From an uncultured Veillonella sp. (GTDB taxonomy: Bacteria > Bacillota > Negativicutes > Veillonellales > Veillonellaceae): DNA of 12,112 bases. Below the pieces are notes generated by a model. That model did no database searches and had not been told where the DNA came from. It was given only the letters and a program-made list of their open reading frames with translations. Below, one piece after another: positions 1 through 6,361 of this stretch. The position numbers and the translations under genes were made by a program. How positions within the stretch are numbered: position 1 is the first letter of the stretch; every line of letters begins with the position of its first letter. The stretch covers positions 1 through 12,112 of the forward strand of contig USAV01000061.1 in NCBI GenBank assembly GCA_900552715.1, read 5' to 3'.

Positions 1-1
1 A

Positions 2-73
2 GTGATTTGCATAATTATGATCGCCTATTTACCAATCTTTGGGATTAAAATAGCAACACTTTTTGTCCTATAA
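2..73 (+). CDS. Probable C-terminal end of an upstream gene, possibly a membrane protein (partial)
   Basis: This frame is open from the window edge to a TAA at 71-73. The 23 visible residues are very hydrophobic (Ile, Leu, Phe, Ala, Val with one Pro, one Gly and one Lys), as expected for the last membrane helix of a transporter. The first 70-80 bases are visibly less AT-rich than the next 200, which suggests that coding DNA stops here. A competing reading in frame 1 ends at a TAA at 46-48 with a polar tail (ending LWD) and cannot be excluded. No family can be named from so short a tail. Confidence 0.35.
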   Translation: MICIIMIAYLPIFGIKIATLFVL

Positions 74-88
74 CCCGAAATTAATATT

Positions 89-105
89 TATACATCTTAT
101 GTATA
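89..105. repeat. Short inverted repeat after the upstream gene
   Basis: TATACAT (89-95) and ATGTATA (99-105) form a perfect 7-bp inverted repeat with a 3-base centre. It lies 16 bases after the probable stop codon of the upstream gene. The stem is AT-only except for one pair and no clean T-run follows, so it is a weak terminator candidate or a protein-binding site. A second perfect palindrome, AATACTAGTATT, lies at 131-142. Confidence 0.3.
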
Positions 106-207
106 TTGGATAACTTTTATAATAGAAAAAAATACTAGTATTACGATATATCATTCTATGTTTTCTTATTGGGTATAAAAACTTCATATAATATTTATGT
201 AAAAATC

Positions 208-236
208 TTGAAAGTAAATACATATAGGTGTATAAT
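208..236 (+). promoter_or_regulatory. Sigma-70-type promoter for the first acetyltransferase gene
   Basis: TTGAAA (208-213) and TATAAT (231-236) are separated by exactly 17 bp, a near-consensus housekeeping promoter. Transcription should start near 243, giving a leader of about 57 bases. TTCATAA (241-247) and TTATGAA (266-272) in that leader can form a 7-bp stem next to the 5' end of the transcript. Confidence 0.75.
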
Positions 237-299
237 AACGTTCATAAGTAATAAATATACATAGTTTATGAATAAAAATATAGATATGAGGGAAAGACC

Positions 300-785
300 A
301 TGAAAGAATTTAGACAATTAACTGTAGCAGATACAGCGGAATACCATAAGGTATTAATCGACGGCTATGCAGCGATTAAGGACTATCCGATTACATTCGA
401 TGCTATCGATTTTACAGAAGAAGAATCCAAAGAATGGATCGAGACCTATCCTGTATATGGATTGTATATTGATGGACAACTTGTTAGCTCTATTACATTC
501 TGTATGCCGTGGGTTAAATATTCTACACCAGATAAATTTCCGCACATTGCCCACTTTGTAACAGCGCCTGAATTTAAAGGCAAAGGCTATGCTCGGGAAA
601 CATTGGGCTATGCTGAAGAATTATTGATTAACCAATTTAAAACACCTGCTGTTACATTGGGGACTGCAAAAGAACATCCGTGGTTGCCTAAAATGTATGA
701 ATCCTTTGGCTTTAAGGCCTATGACAAAGTTCATTTTAGAGGCAAACAACATACTACCATACTTTTCAAAAAGGATTTATTATAG
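300..785 (+). CDS. GNAT-family N-acetyltransferase (paralogue 1)
   Basis: A 161-residue single-domain protein of the GNAT fold, which transfers acetyl from acetyl-CoA to an amine; cytoplasmic. The acetyl-CoA loop (motif A) is visible as VTAPEFKGKGYARE at 87-100, with the Gly-Lys-Gly pyrophosphate-binding core. Motif B follows at 126-142 (HPWLPKMYESFGFKAYD), with the usual Tyr and the GFK turn. Length is normal for the family. The ATG has a strong upstream Shine-Dalgarno GAGGGAAAG (288-296). The gene stands alone behind its own promoter. Hand alignment to the protein at 10875-11357 gives about 112 identities in 160 positions (70%), so the two are clear paralogues. The acceptor substrate is not evident; given the other copy's operon it could be an amino acid or a conjugate of one. 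Confidence 0.9.
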   Translation: MKEFRQLTVADTAEYHKVLIDGYAAIKDYPITFDAIDFTEEESKEWIETYPVYGLYIDGQLVSSITFCMPWVKYSTPDKFPHIAHFVTAPEFKGKGYARETLGYAEELLINQFKTPAVTLGTAKEHPWLPKMYESFGFKAYDKVHFRGKQHTTILFKKDLL

Positions 786-790
786 AAAGC

Positions 791-878
791 AAACCTTATA
801 CACTACTTACCTTTGATTTAGCATGTCTTTATAATGCGACATAATAACAGAATCAAATGTAATTGATGTATAAGGTTT
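791..878. repeat. 88-base imperfect palindrome between GNAT gene 1 and the oxoproline transporter
   Basis: The outer arms AAACCTTATACA (791-802) and TGTATAAGGTTT (867-878) are a perfect 12-bp inverted repeat. In the same register, 807-810 pairs with 859-862 and TTTGATT (812-818) pairs with AATCAAA (851-857). An inner ATGTC/GACAT pair (823-827, 838-842) is offset by four bases. The RNA could fold into one long, interrupted hairpin starting five bases after the upstream stop codon. The bases after it are T-rich (ATTTGTTT) but not a clean T-tract. It may terminate or stabilise the upstream transcript, or be the remnant of a small palindromic element. Confidence 0.6.
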
Positions 879-887
879 ATTTGTTTA

Positions 888-916
888 TGCAAAAAATATA
901 TGTTTGGGTATATAAT
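888..916 (+). promoter_or_regulatory. Possible promoter of the 5-oxoproline operon
   Basis: A perfect TATAAT -10 box lies at 911-916. The best -35 at 17 bp spacing is the poor match TGCAAA (888-893). Transcription would start near 923, giving a leader of about 65 bases before the ATG at 988. The -10 is convincing but the weak -35 suggests low basal activity or an activator. Confidence 0.4.
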
Positions 917-987
917 GTAAACATATGTAGTATGTCTATGGACTATAGGGTAGGATCATAGATGTTTTTTTGAAAGGATGTGAGACT

Positions 988-1737
988 ATGTTAGTCTTAT
1001 CTGGTATTTTAGTGATGGTCATCGGTCTGATGCTGCGCTTTAATGCCTTGTTAGTTGTCGTAGCCGCAGGTTTTGTAACGGGCCTTGCAGGTGGTCTCAG
1101 TATCAACGATATCGTTGGCGCCATTGGGGAGGCCTTTGTTAAAAATCGTTATATGTCATTATTTATTTTGATTTTACCTGTTATTGGTCTTATGGAACGT
1201 CACGGCTTGCGTGAACGGGCAGAAATTTTGATTGGTAAAATCAACGCTGCTACTGCTGGTCGTATCTTTATGATTTACTTATTTGTACGCCAAGTAACAG
1301 TAGCCTTTGGTATTAATATGTCCGGTATGGTTGCTATGGTTCGTCCATTGATCGCTCCTATGAGTGAAGCTGCTGTAGCTCAAGGCCGTCCAGTATCTCA
1401 ACGCACTCTAGATAAGGTGCGCGGTATAGCTGCTTCTGCTGATAATACAGGTAACTTCTTCGGTCAAAACTTATTCCTTGCTGCTGGTGGTTTATTACTC
1501 ATCAAAGGCGTTATGGAACAATTAGGCTATTCTGTTGAATTAACAGATATGGTATTGTACGGATTGCCAACTGCTGTTTGTGCATATATCGTTAACTTCA
1601 TTCGCTTTATTATCTTCGATAAAACAATTCAAGCCTATGTAGCTCGTGACGAAGCGGATATGAAAGCTGGTAAATTAGTACCTAATGAATTCAATATCCT
1701 TGTTACACCAGAAGAATTAGCGAAAGGGGGCAAATAA
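988..1737 (+). CDS. 5-oxoproline transporter subunit, DUF969 family
   Basis: A 249-residue inner-membrane protein. Hydrophobic segments lie at about 1-17, 19-38, 55-70, 92-110, 158-175 and 187-210. Conserved-looking polar stretches include GLMERHGLRERAE (67-79) and ASADNTGNFFGQNLF (149-163). DUF969 and DUF979 proteins occur together beside pyroglutamyl-peptidase or oxoprolinase genes and are named as the two halves of a 5-oxoproline importer. That same set is present here, so the call rests on sequence and context. The frame is open from a TTG at 970, but AAAGGA (973-978) is well placed for the ATG at 988 and would lie inside the coding region if TTG were used. The downstream subunit starts one base after this stop codon. 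Energy coupling is not evident from the sequence. Confidence 0.85.
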   Translation: MLVLSGILVMVIGLMLRFNALLVVVAAGFVTGLAGGLSINDIVGAIGEAFVKNRYMSLFILILPVIGLMERHGLRERAEILIGKINAATAGRIFMIYLFVRQVTVAFGINMSGMVAMVRPLIAPMSEAAVAQGRPVSQRTLDKVRGIAASADNTGNFFGQNLFLAAGGLLLIKGVMEQLGYSVELTDMVLYGLPTAVCAYIVNFIRFIIFDKTIQAYVARDEADMKAGKLVPNEFNILVTPEELAKGGK

Positions 1738-1738
1738 T

Positions 1739-2668
1739 ATGTTAGAACTACTCTATAAAATGCAGCCCTTAGATTATGTATATCTTCTTGTAGGGATTAT
1801 TCTATTTATCTTTGCTATTCAATCATTTTTAGATAAAGAACATAAATATCGTATTGGTACAGGCTTATTCTGGTTATTGTACAGCGTATCCTTTATCTTT
1901 GGTTCTTATCTCTCCAAGGAAATTAATGGTTGGCTCGTAATTGCTATGGCGGTTATCGTCTTGGTGAAACAACTTGGAAAAGGCAATTACTTCGAATCTC
2001 CTATTGAATTTAAAAAAGGTGAAGCTGTTCGTATTGGTAATGTTATCTTCGTTCCAGCCTTGCTTGTTGGTATTATTACCTTCGTAATCGGCTTCTTTAC
2101 TAAGCTAGGTGCTCTTGTAGGTCTCGGTATCGCCGCAATCATCGCTATGTGTGCCGCTCTTTACATCACTAAGGGTAACCTTAACCAAGGTTTCCATGAA
2201 GGTCGTCGCCTTATCGATGCAATCGGTTGGACTGCTATTTTGTCCCAATTATTAGCGGCTCTCGGCTATCTATTTAATTTGGCTGGCGTTGGTAAAATTA
2301 TCTCCAGTGCCGTTGCAAGTGTAGTGCCTGCTGATAACGTGTTCCTCGTTGTTGTAGCATACTGCATCGGTATGGTTATCTTCACAATGATCATGGGTAA
2401 CGCCTTTGCTGCATTTGCCATGATTACAAGTGCCATCGGTATTCCAATGCTTGTCGTAGCTCATGGTGCTAACCCAGCTGCTGTCGGTGCTATTGCAATG
2501 CTTGCAGGCTATTGCGGTACTTTGATGACTCCTATGGCGGCCAACTTCAACATCGTACCGGTAGCGCTCCTCGAAATGCGCGACCAATACGGCGTTATTA
2601 AAGCACAACTTCCAATTGCATTAATTATGCTCGTATTGAACATCCTATTAATGTATTACTTTATTTAA
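1739..2668 (+). CDS. 5-oxoproline transporter subunit, DUF979 family
   Basis: A 309-residue polytopic membrane protein with about nine or ten hydrophobic segments, the first at about 12-30 and the last at 291-309 ending almost at the C-terminus. A polar-containing motif near the end, MTPMAANFNIVP (263-274), resembles a substrate- or ion-binding loop. The protein is the partner of the DUF969 subunit upstream. Only one base separates the previous TAA from this ATG, and the Shine-Dalgarno AAGGGGG (1724-1730) lies inside the upstream gene, so translation is probably coupled. With the peptidase downstream, the likely job is to move pyroglutamate across the cytoplasmic membrane; uptake is the family's assigned direction. 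Confidence 0.85.
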   Translation: MLELLYKMQPLDYVYLLVGIILFIFAIQSFLDKEHKYRIGTGLFWLLYSVSFIFGSYLSKEINGWLVIAMAVIVLVKQLGKGNYFESPIEFKKGEAVRIGNVIFVPALLVGIITFVIGFFTKLGALVGLGIAAIIAMCAALYITKGNLNQGFHEGRRLIDAIGWTAILSQLLAALGYLFNLAGVGKIISSAVASVVPADNVFLVVVAYCIGMVIFTMIMGNAFAAFAMITSAIGIPMLVVAHGANPAAVGAIAMLAGYCGTLMTPMAANFNIVPVALLEMRDQYGVIKAQLPIALIMLVLNILLMYYFI

Positions 2669-2810
2669 CCTTTATCTTTGAAAGAACGATATTCTTATGA
2701 AAGCGGATGTTATATACAATCTGCTATGATATGGTTTTGGTGTATGATTGTCTTTATGAAAACATGTGCTTATTGATATAAATCATAGAATTTCGTTATG
2801 AGGTAGTGTG

Positions 2811-3464
2811 ATGAAAACAATTTTGATTACCGGTTTTGATCCATTCGGCGGTGAACCTATTAATCCTGCTTGGGAAGCGGTAAAAACAATGGATGGTTAT
2901 ACCGATGGTGACTACAAGGTAGTGACTCAAATGGTTCCTACTGTACGTTACAAATCTGTTGATACTGTGAAAGCTGCGGCTGAAGAGTGCCAACCAGATT
3001 TCATTCTATGTGTAGGTCAAGCAGGCGGTCGCCCAGATATTACAGTAGAACGTGTTGCTATTAACTGTGATGATTTCCGCATCCCAGATAATGGGGGCAA
3101 CCAACCGGAAGATGAACCTGTTGTAGCCGATGGCCCTAGTGCATACTTTGCGACATTACCAATTAAAAACATCGTTAATGCATTGCACCAAAATGGAATC
3201 CCTGCAAAGGTTTCTAATACAGCGGGTACCTTCGTATGCAATCACTTGATGTATGGTGTATGTCATTATGCGGCGCAAAAGGGCAACATCAAAGCGGGCT
3301 TCATGCATATTCCGTATTTGCCATCCCAAGTAGTGGATAAACCAAATCAACCAAGCATGGCTGGTGAAACTGTACGTGCCACATTGGAAACTATTGTTCA
3401 CGTATTAGCTCATGGTGAAAGCTACAAGGCACAAGATATTAACTATACGACACCGCACGAATAA
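2811..3464 (+). CDS. pcp: Pyroglutamyl-peptidase I (pyrrolidone-carboxylate peptidase)
   Basis: A 217-residue cytoplasmic cysteine peptidase (family C15) that removes N-terminal pyroglutamate from peptides. The N-terminus TGFDPFGGEPINPAWEA (7-23) is characteristic. The catalytic triad is visible: Glu80 in GRPDITVERVAIN, Cys143 in NTAGTFVCNHLMY and His166 in FMHIPYLP, matching Glu/Cys/His at about 81/144/168 in the Bacillus enzyme. Length is typical. GTG at 2808 is in frame, but GAGG (2800-2803) is better spaced for the ATG at 2811. A 142-base gap separates it from the DUF979 gene, with no strong terminator seen, so it may be read through or have its own promoter; a weak candidate is TTGTCT (2748-2753) with TATTGA (2771-2776). 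It makes the 5-oxoproline that the two upstream genes are thought to carry. Confidence 0.95.
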   Translation: MKTILITGFDPFGGEPINPAWEAVKTMDGYTDGDYKVVTQMVPTVRYKSVDTVKAAAEECQPDFILCVGQAGGRPDITVERVAINCDDFRIPDNGGNQPEDEPVVADGPSAYFATLPIKNIVNALHQNGIPAKVSNTAGTFVCNHLMYGVCHYAAQKGNIKAGFMHIPYLPSQVVDKPNQPSMAGETVRATLETIVHVLAHGESYKAQDINYTTPHE

Positions 3465-3468
3465 AAAT

Positions 3469-3499
3469 CTCAGAAGTACTAGTGTTTACTTCTGGGGAG
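3469..3499 (+). terminator. Hairpin after pcp, weak terminator
   Basis: CAGAAGTA (3471-3478) and TACTTCTG (3487-3494) form a perfect 8-bp stem with an 8-base loop, and CT/AG bases just outside can extend it across a bulge. No T-tract follows on the plus strand, so termination here would be inefficient. The A-run upstream would act as the U-tract on the minus strand, but no minus-strand gene is seen nearby. Confidence 0.45.
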
Positions 3500-3510
3500 T
3501 GTGTAGTGAT

Positions 3511-3570
3511 AGATTTAGCTTTCAATCACTATATAATGTAAGATTTAGTTCTTGATTACTATGTTATTTC
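3511..3570. repeat. Tandem 30-bp imperfect repeat upstream of the SLH porin
   Basis: Two adjacent 30-base units, 3511-3540 and 3541-3570, match at about 21 of 30 positions. Both begin AGATTTAG and share ACTAT at the same offset; most differences are transitions. The first unit contains a perfect TATAAT (3532-3537) without a good -35. They may be paired binding sites for a regulator, or an old duplication of a promoter segment. Confidence 0.5.
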
Positions 3571-3572
3571 GG

Positions 3573-3608
3573 TATGTACTTGAGTACATAAAATAAATTT
3601 AATATATG
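3573..3608 (+). promoter_or_regulatory. Probable porin promoter with an overlapping palindromic operator
   Basis: TTGAGT (3580-3585) and TATATG (3603-3608), 17 bp apart, are a reasonable promoter that would start transcription near 3615. The -35 overlaps a perfect palindrome, TATGTACT-TG-AGTACATA (3573-3590), with 8-bp arms. A protein bound there would cover the -35, which suggests repression. A second small inverted repeat, GATAT (3610-3614) and ATATC (3621-3625), lies at the expected transcript start. The regulator is unknown. Confidence 0.5.
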
Positions 3609-3647
3609 AGATATTGTGTGATATCTATATGAGAGAAGGTCTTTTTA

Positions 3648-4976
3648 ATGAATAAAAAGTTGGTAGCAAGTTTAGTTTCCTGTATGGTATTGGGTTCTGT
3701 AAGTGTGTATGCAGCCAATCCATTTTCCGATGTAGATGCTTCTAGTTGGGCGTATCAATCTGTTGAGCAATTAGCAAATGCAGGGATTATTAACGGGTAT
3801 CCAGATGGAACTTTCAAAGGTAACAATTCTATTACGCGATACGAAATGGCTCAAATGGTAGCTAAAGCTATGGCTAATCAAGATAAAGCCAATGCGGAAC
3901 AACAAGCGATGATCAATCGCTTGGCCGACGAATTTGGAAATGAACTCAACACATTAGGTGTACGAGTAGCCAAATTAGAAAATCAAGTAGGGAATGTAAA
4001 GGTGACTGGTAACTATCGTTTGCGTTACCGCGGCAGCGAGTTGAAAAATGATACCTATGCGTATGGTAAACATTCCTCCTTTGATTATCGTGCTCGTGTA
4101 ATCTTCAATGCTAAGGTCAATGATAAAACTGATGCGGTTGTGCGTATTCAAGGTTCTAGCGAATTAGGTAATAGCAATGCTACACAAGGTAAAATTAATC
4201 TTGCCTATGTAGATCATCATTTTGGTAAAGATACAACCTTACGCGTAGGTCGTCAACTCTATACACCAGGTCTAGGTCTCATGTATGATGATCTCGTTGA
4301 TGGTGCTCGCCTCATGTACAAACATGGCAAACTCGATGTATCTGCTAGTTATGGTTACTGGTTGGGCGGCGCTCCTACTTACCAAACTAGAGAAAATACA
4401 GTTACTGCAGCTATGGTTGAAGTTAAGGGTAAACTTAATAAACATGTTACTCTCGGTGGGATGTATGGTCGCTTCCACGATGGTAAATTGTACCAAGGCC
4501 AAGATGTGGATGCGTTGACAGGTAAACAAGTTAAATCCTTCATTGATTCTCCATACAAAAATATTTGGGGCCTCAACACAAATATGAACTTTAAACGTTG
4601 GAATGTATTCGGCGAATGGCTTACAGCTCCAGGCGTTTCTGATTCTCATGCTTGGATGGCTAGCCTTGGCTATGGTAACTATGATATTAAGAAAGCTCAT
4701 ACCTATAGCGTACGCGGTCAATACTACTACCAAGAAGGAAACTCCCCAATCTTCAGTAGTGCATTTGCGCCTGCTTATAGCTTCTATAATCAACACTATG
4801 TAGATAATAAGGGCGTAGCTCATGTACGCAATGGTTTCAAAGGCTTCGTAGCTAATGTAAACTATGTACCATTCCAAAACGTATCTATCGGCGCTTACTA
4901 TGGCTTCGGTAATAAAGACATGGACGGTAATAAATTAGGTGATTACTGGCGTACAGATGTAAACTTCATGTTCTAA
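3648..4976 (+). CDS. SLH-domain outer-membrane porin, OmpM type
   Basis: A 442-residue outer-membrane protein. Residues 1-22 are a Sec signal peptide (MNKK start, hydrophobic core, cleavage near VYA). One SLH domain follows at about 24-75 (FSDVD, WAYQSVEQLANAGIINGYPDGTF, ITRYEMA). Next is a predicted coiled coil at about 77-115, then a beta-barrel from about 118 to the end, with alternating aromatic strands and a terminal Phe as needed by the BAM machinery. In Negativicutes such proteins are trimeric porins whose SLH domain binds polyamine-decorated peptidoglycan, tethering the outer membrane to the wall. Shine-Dalgarno AGAAGG (3634-3639) fits the ATG. The gene is alone between a hairpin and a strong terminator. 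Family membership is clear; which OmpM paralogue it is, and its solute preference, cannot be read. Confidence 0.9.
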   Translation: MNKKLVASLVSCMVLGSVSVYAANPFSDVDASSWAYQSVEQLANAGIINGYPDGTFKGNNSITRYEMAQMVAKAMANQDKANAEQQAMINRLADEFGNELNTLGVRVAKLENQVGNVKVTGNYRLRYRGSELKNDTYAYGKHSSFDYRARVIFNAKVNDKTDAVVRIQGSSELGNSNATQGKINLAYVDHHFGKDTTLRVGRQLYTPGLGLMYDDLVDGARLMYKHGKLDVSASYGYWLGGAPTYQTRENTVTAAMVEVKGKLNKHVTLGGMYGRFHDGKLYQGQDVDALTGKQVKSFIDSPYKNIWGLNTNMNFKRWNVFGEWLTAPGVSDSHAWMASLGYGNYDIKKAHTYSVRGQYYYQEGNSPIFSSAFAPAYSFYNQHYVDNKGVAHVRNGFKGFVANVNYVPFQNVSIGAYYGFGNKDMDGNKLGDYWRTDVNFMF

Positions 4977-4992
4977 TTACATAATCTAAATA

Positions 4993-5040
4993 AAGCTCGA
5001 GTTATATCTAGAAAAGATATGGCTCGGGCTTTTTTGTTTT
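4993..5040 (+). terminator. Strong intrinsic terminator of the porin gene
   Basis: A 16-base stem runs from 4993-5008 to 5016-5031 (AAGCTCGAG against CTCGGGCTT, extended by an ATATC/GATAT pair), with three G-U wobbles and a 7-base loop. TTTTTT followed by GTTTT completes it at 5030-5040. Confidence 0.9.
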
Positions 5041-5042
5041 CA

Positions 5043-5053
5043 ATAATCATTAT
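5043..5053. promoter_or_regulatory. Fur-box-like core (weak candidate)
   Basis: ATAATCATTAT is a perfect 11-base palindrome identical to the right-hand core of the classical Fur box, but only about 13 of 19 positions match the full consensus. A related ATAATCATATTA lies at 5109-5120, so the two flank the promoter of the following operon. In AT-rich DNA this could be chance. Confidence 0.2.
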
Positions 5054-5056
5054 AAA

Positions 5057-5102
5057 ATTTAAATACCTACTATTGACATAGGTATTTAAATGATGGTAAT
5101 AT
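5057..5102 (+). promoter_or_regulatory. Promoter and operator of the seven-gene transferase/ABC operon
   Basis: A consensus -35 TTGACA (5073-5078) and a -10 TAATAT (5097-5102), 18 bp apart, form the promoter. The -35 lies in the 9-base spacer of a perfect 13-bp inverted repeat, ATTTAAATACCTA (5057-5069) and TAGGTATTTAAAT (5079-5091). A dimeric regulator bound across it would block RNA polymerase, so repression relieved by an inducer is the simplest reading. Transcription should begin near 5109, leaving a leader of about 104 bases. In the leader CTCC (5195-5198) could pair with GGAG (5203-5206) of the Shine-Dalgarno, but only over four base pairs. Confidence 0.7.
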
Positions 5103-5212
5103 AGTTTTATAATCATATTAAGTTAGTAGGAATAAGTGAGGAATATCACAAACACTTTCACAAATATAAGAAGTGAGTAGTTAGTGCGGATAACCTCCAT
5201 AAGGAGTATAGA

Positions 5213-6331
5213 ATGAGTGAACACGTAGATGTAAGCAACATCAAGGATCATAGTATCGCGGCAGCTCGAAAAGAGGTTGAGTTCCAACGTGCTATGAACC
5301 CTTGTCCAATCGATTTTTCTGAGTTTCAATCTAGTAACCCTCGTTCTCAAGGGGAACAAAAGGAGTATGAAGGTAAAGATGCTTCGAATTTTAACCGTCG
5401 TCAAAAATATTCTGATAGCGAAGAACCTCAATTCACAACACCTTTTGGCAGTGAACCAGGGTTTTTACCTGTAGAGAAAGACCGTTACCGTCTAGTATGG
5501 TCTAAGCATTGTCCTTGGGCTCACCGCATTGCGATTGCCATTGATTTACTTGGCCTAGATAAAGTGATTTCTAAAGGCACGGTTGATCCGTTGCGTCCTG
5601 CAGGCGTTATTGCAGACTGGTTCTTTACCCTTGATAAAGACGAAAAGGATCCAGTGTTGGGTATTCACTCCTTAGGTGAAGCATACCGCAAAGGTGACCC
5701 TAACTACGACGCACGTTCCACAGTACCAGCTATCGTGGATGTTACAACTGGTGCAGTAGTAAACAATGACTACCATGCGTTGACTACAGAATTAGCATTG
5801 GGCTTTAAAGATTTCATCTCTCCTGATGCTCCAGATATTTACCCAGAAGAATTGCGTGCCGATATCGATGCCTTGAATGTTATCATCTATGCTGATTTCA
5901 ACTTGGCTGTAAACTTGGCAGCTCTTGTAACAAACCAAAAAGATTACGAATACTATTATGATCGTATCTTTGCTCGCTTAGACTGGCTCGAAGAACGCCT
6001 TAGCAAGCAACGTTACTTGATGGGCGACACTATTACAGATCCAGATATTCGTATCTTCCCAACATTGGCACGTTTTGACCTCGTGTTCTACCAAAAATAC
6101 TTGGTTAACAAAAAACGCCTCGTAGACTATCCAAACCTTTGGAACTACGCGAAAGACTTGTACTCCAATCCAGCATTCGGTGGTACAACAGACTTCGACT
6201 CCATGCGTAAACGTTTCTACTATGTAGACCATACGCCATTTGAAGATCTACCACGTCTTATTCCAAAAGGTCCAGACGACTCTGTTTGGTTAGAACCAAA
6301 CGACCGTGCTGAAAAATTTGGTAAATTATAG
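5213..6331 (+). CDS. Xi-class glutathione transferase-like protein (glutathionyl-hydroquinone reductase family)
   Basis: A 372-residue cytoplasmic protein. A thioredoxin-like domain carries the hallmark SKHCPWAHR with the catalytic Cys100 (97-105). Further family marks are GDPNYDARSTVPAIVD (161-176), YLMGDTITDPDIRIFPTLARFD (268-289, all-helical domain), KKRLVDYPNLWNYAKDLY (300-317) and a tail with LIPKGP. Known members (E. coli YqjG, yeast Ecm4) reduce glutathionyl-hydroquinones through that Cys. Two features are odd. The Cys lies at 100 instead of roughly 60, so the N-terminus is longer by nearly 40 residues. The usual NNES motif that contacts glutathione reads NNDY (184-187). The thiol substrate may therefore differ from glutathione. 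Shine-Dalgarno AAGGAG (5201-5206) fits the ATG. First gene of the operon, 30 bases before the next. Confidence 0.85.
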   Translation: MSEHVDVSNIKDHSIAAARKEVEFQRAMNPCPIDFSEFQSSNPRSQGEQKEYEGKDASNFNRRQKYSDSEEPQFTTPFGSEPGFLPVEKDRYRLVWSKHCPWAHRIAIAIDLLGLDKVISKGTVDPLRPAGVIADWFFTLDKDEKDPVLGIHSLGEAYRKGDPNYDARSTVPAIVDVTTGAVVNNDYHALTTELALGFKDFISPDAPDIYPEELRADIDALNVIIYADFNLAVNLAALVTNQKDYEYYYDRIFARLDWLEERLSKQRYLMGDTITDPDIRIFPTLARFDLVFYQKYLVNKKRLVDYPNLWNYAKDLYSNPAFGGTTDFDSMRKRFYYVDHTPFEDLPRLIPKGPDDSVWLEPNDRAEKFGKL

Positions 6332-6361
6332 ATTTAATTTTAAATAACTGAAAGGGAACCC

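Noticed and set aside
970..987. TTG start at 970 for the DUF969 gene
   Set aside because: AAAGGA at 973-978 would fall inside the coding region, while it is well placed for the ATG at 988, where the hydrophobic N-terminus begins.
2270..2608. 112-codon minus-strand open frame inside the DUF979 gene
   Set aside because: Rich in His, Cys and Asn without any motif, fully overlapped by a well-supported membrane protein gene.
4272..4877. 201-codon open frame on the minus strand inside the porin gene
   Set aside because: It lies wholly inside a convincing porin gene on the other strand, has no recognisable domain, and its composition is what antisense of beta-barrel codons gives.
5109..5113. TATAAT at 5108-5113 as the -10 box of the transferase operon
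   Set aside because: It is 29 bp from the TTGACA, too far for one promoter; TAATAT at 5097-5102 has an acceptable 18-bp spacing.
5123..5431. 102-codon minus-strand open frame spanning the leader and start of the transferase gene
   Set aside because: It would run against the operon leader and its strong Shine-Dalgarno, and shows no signal sequence or family motif.
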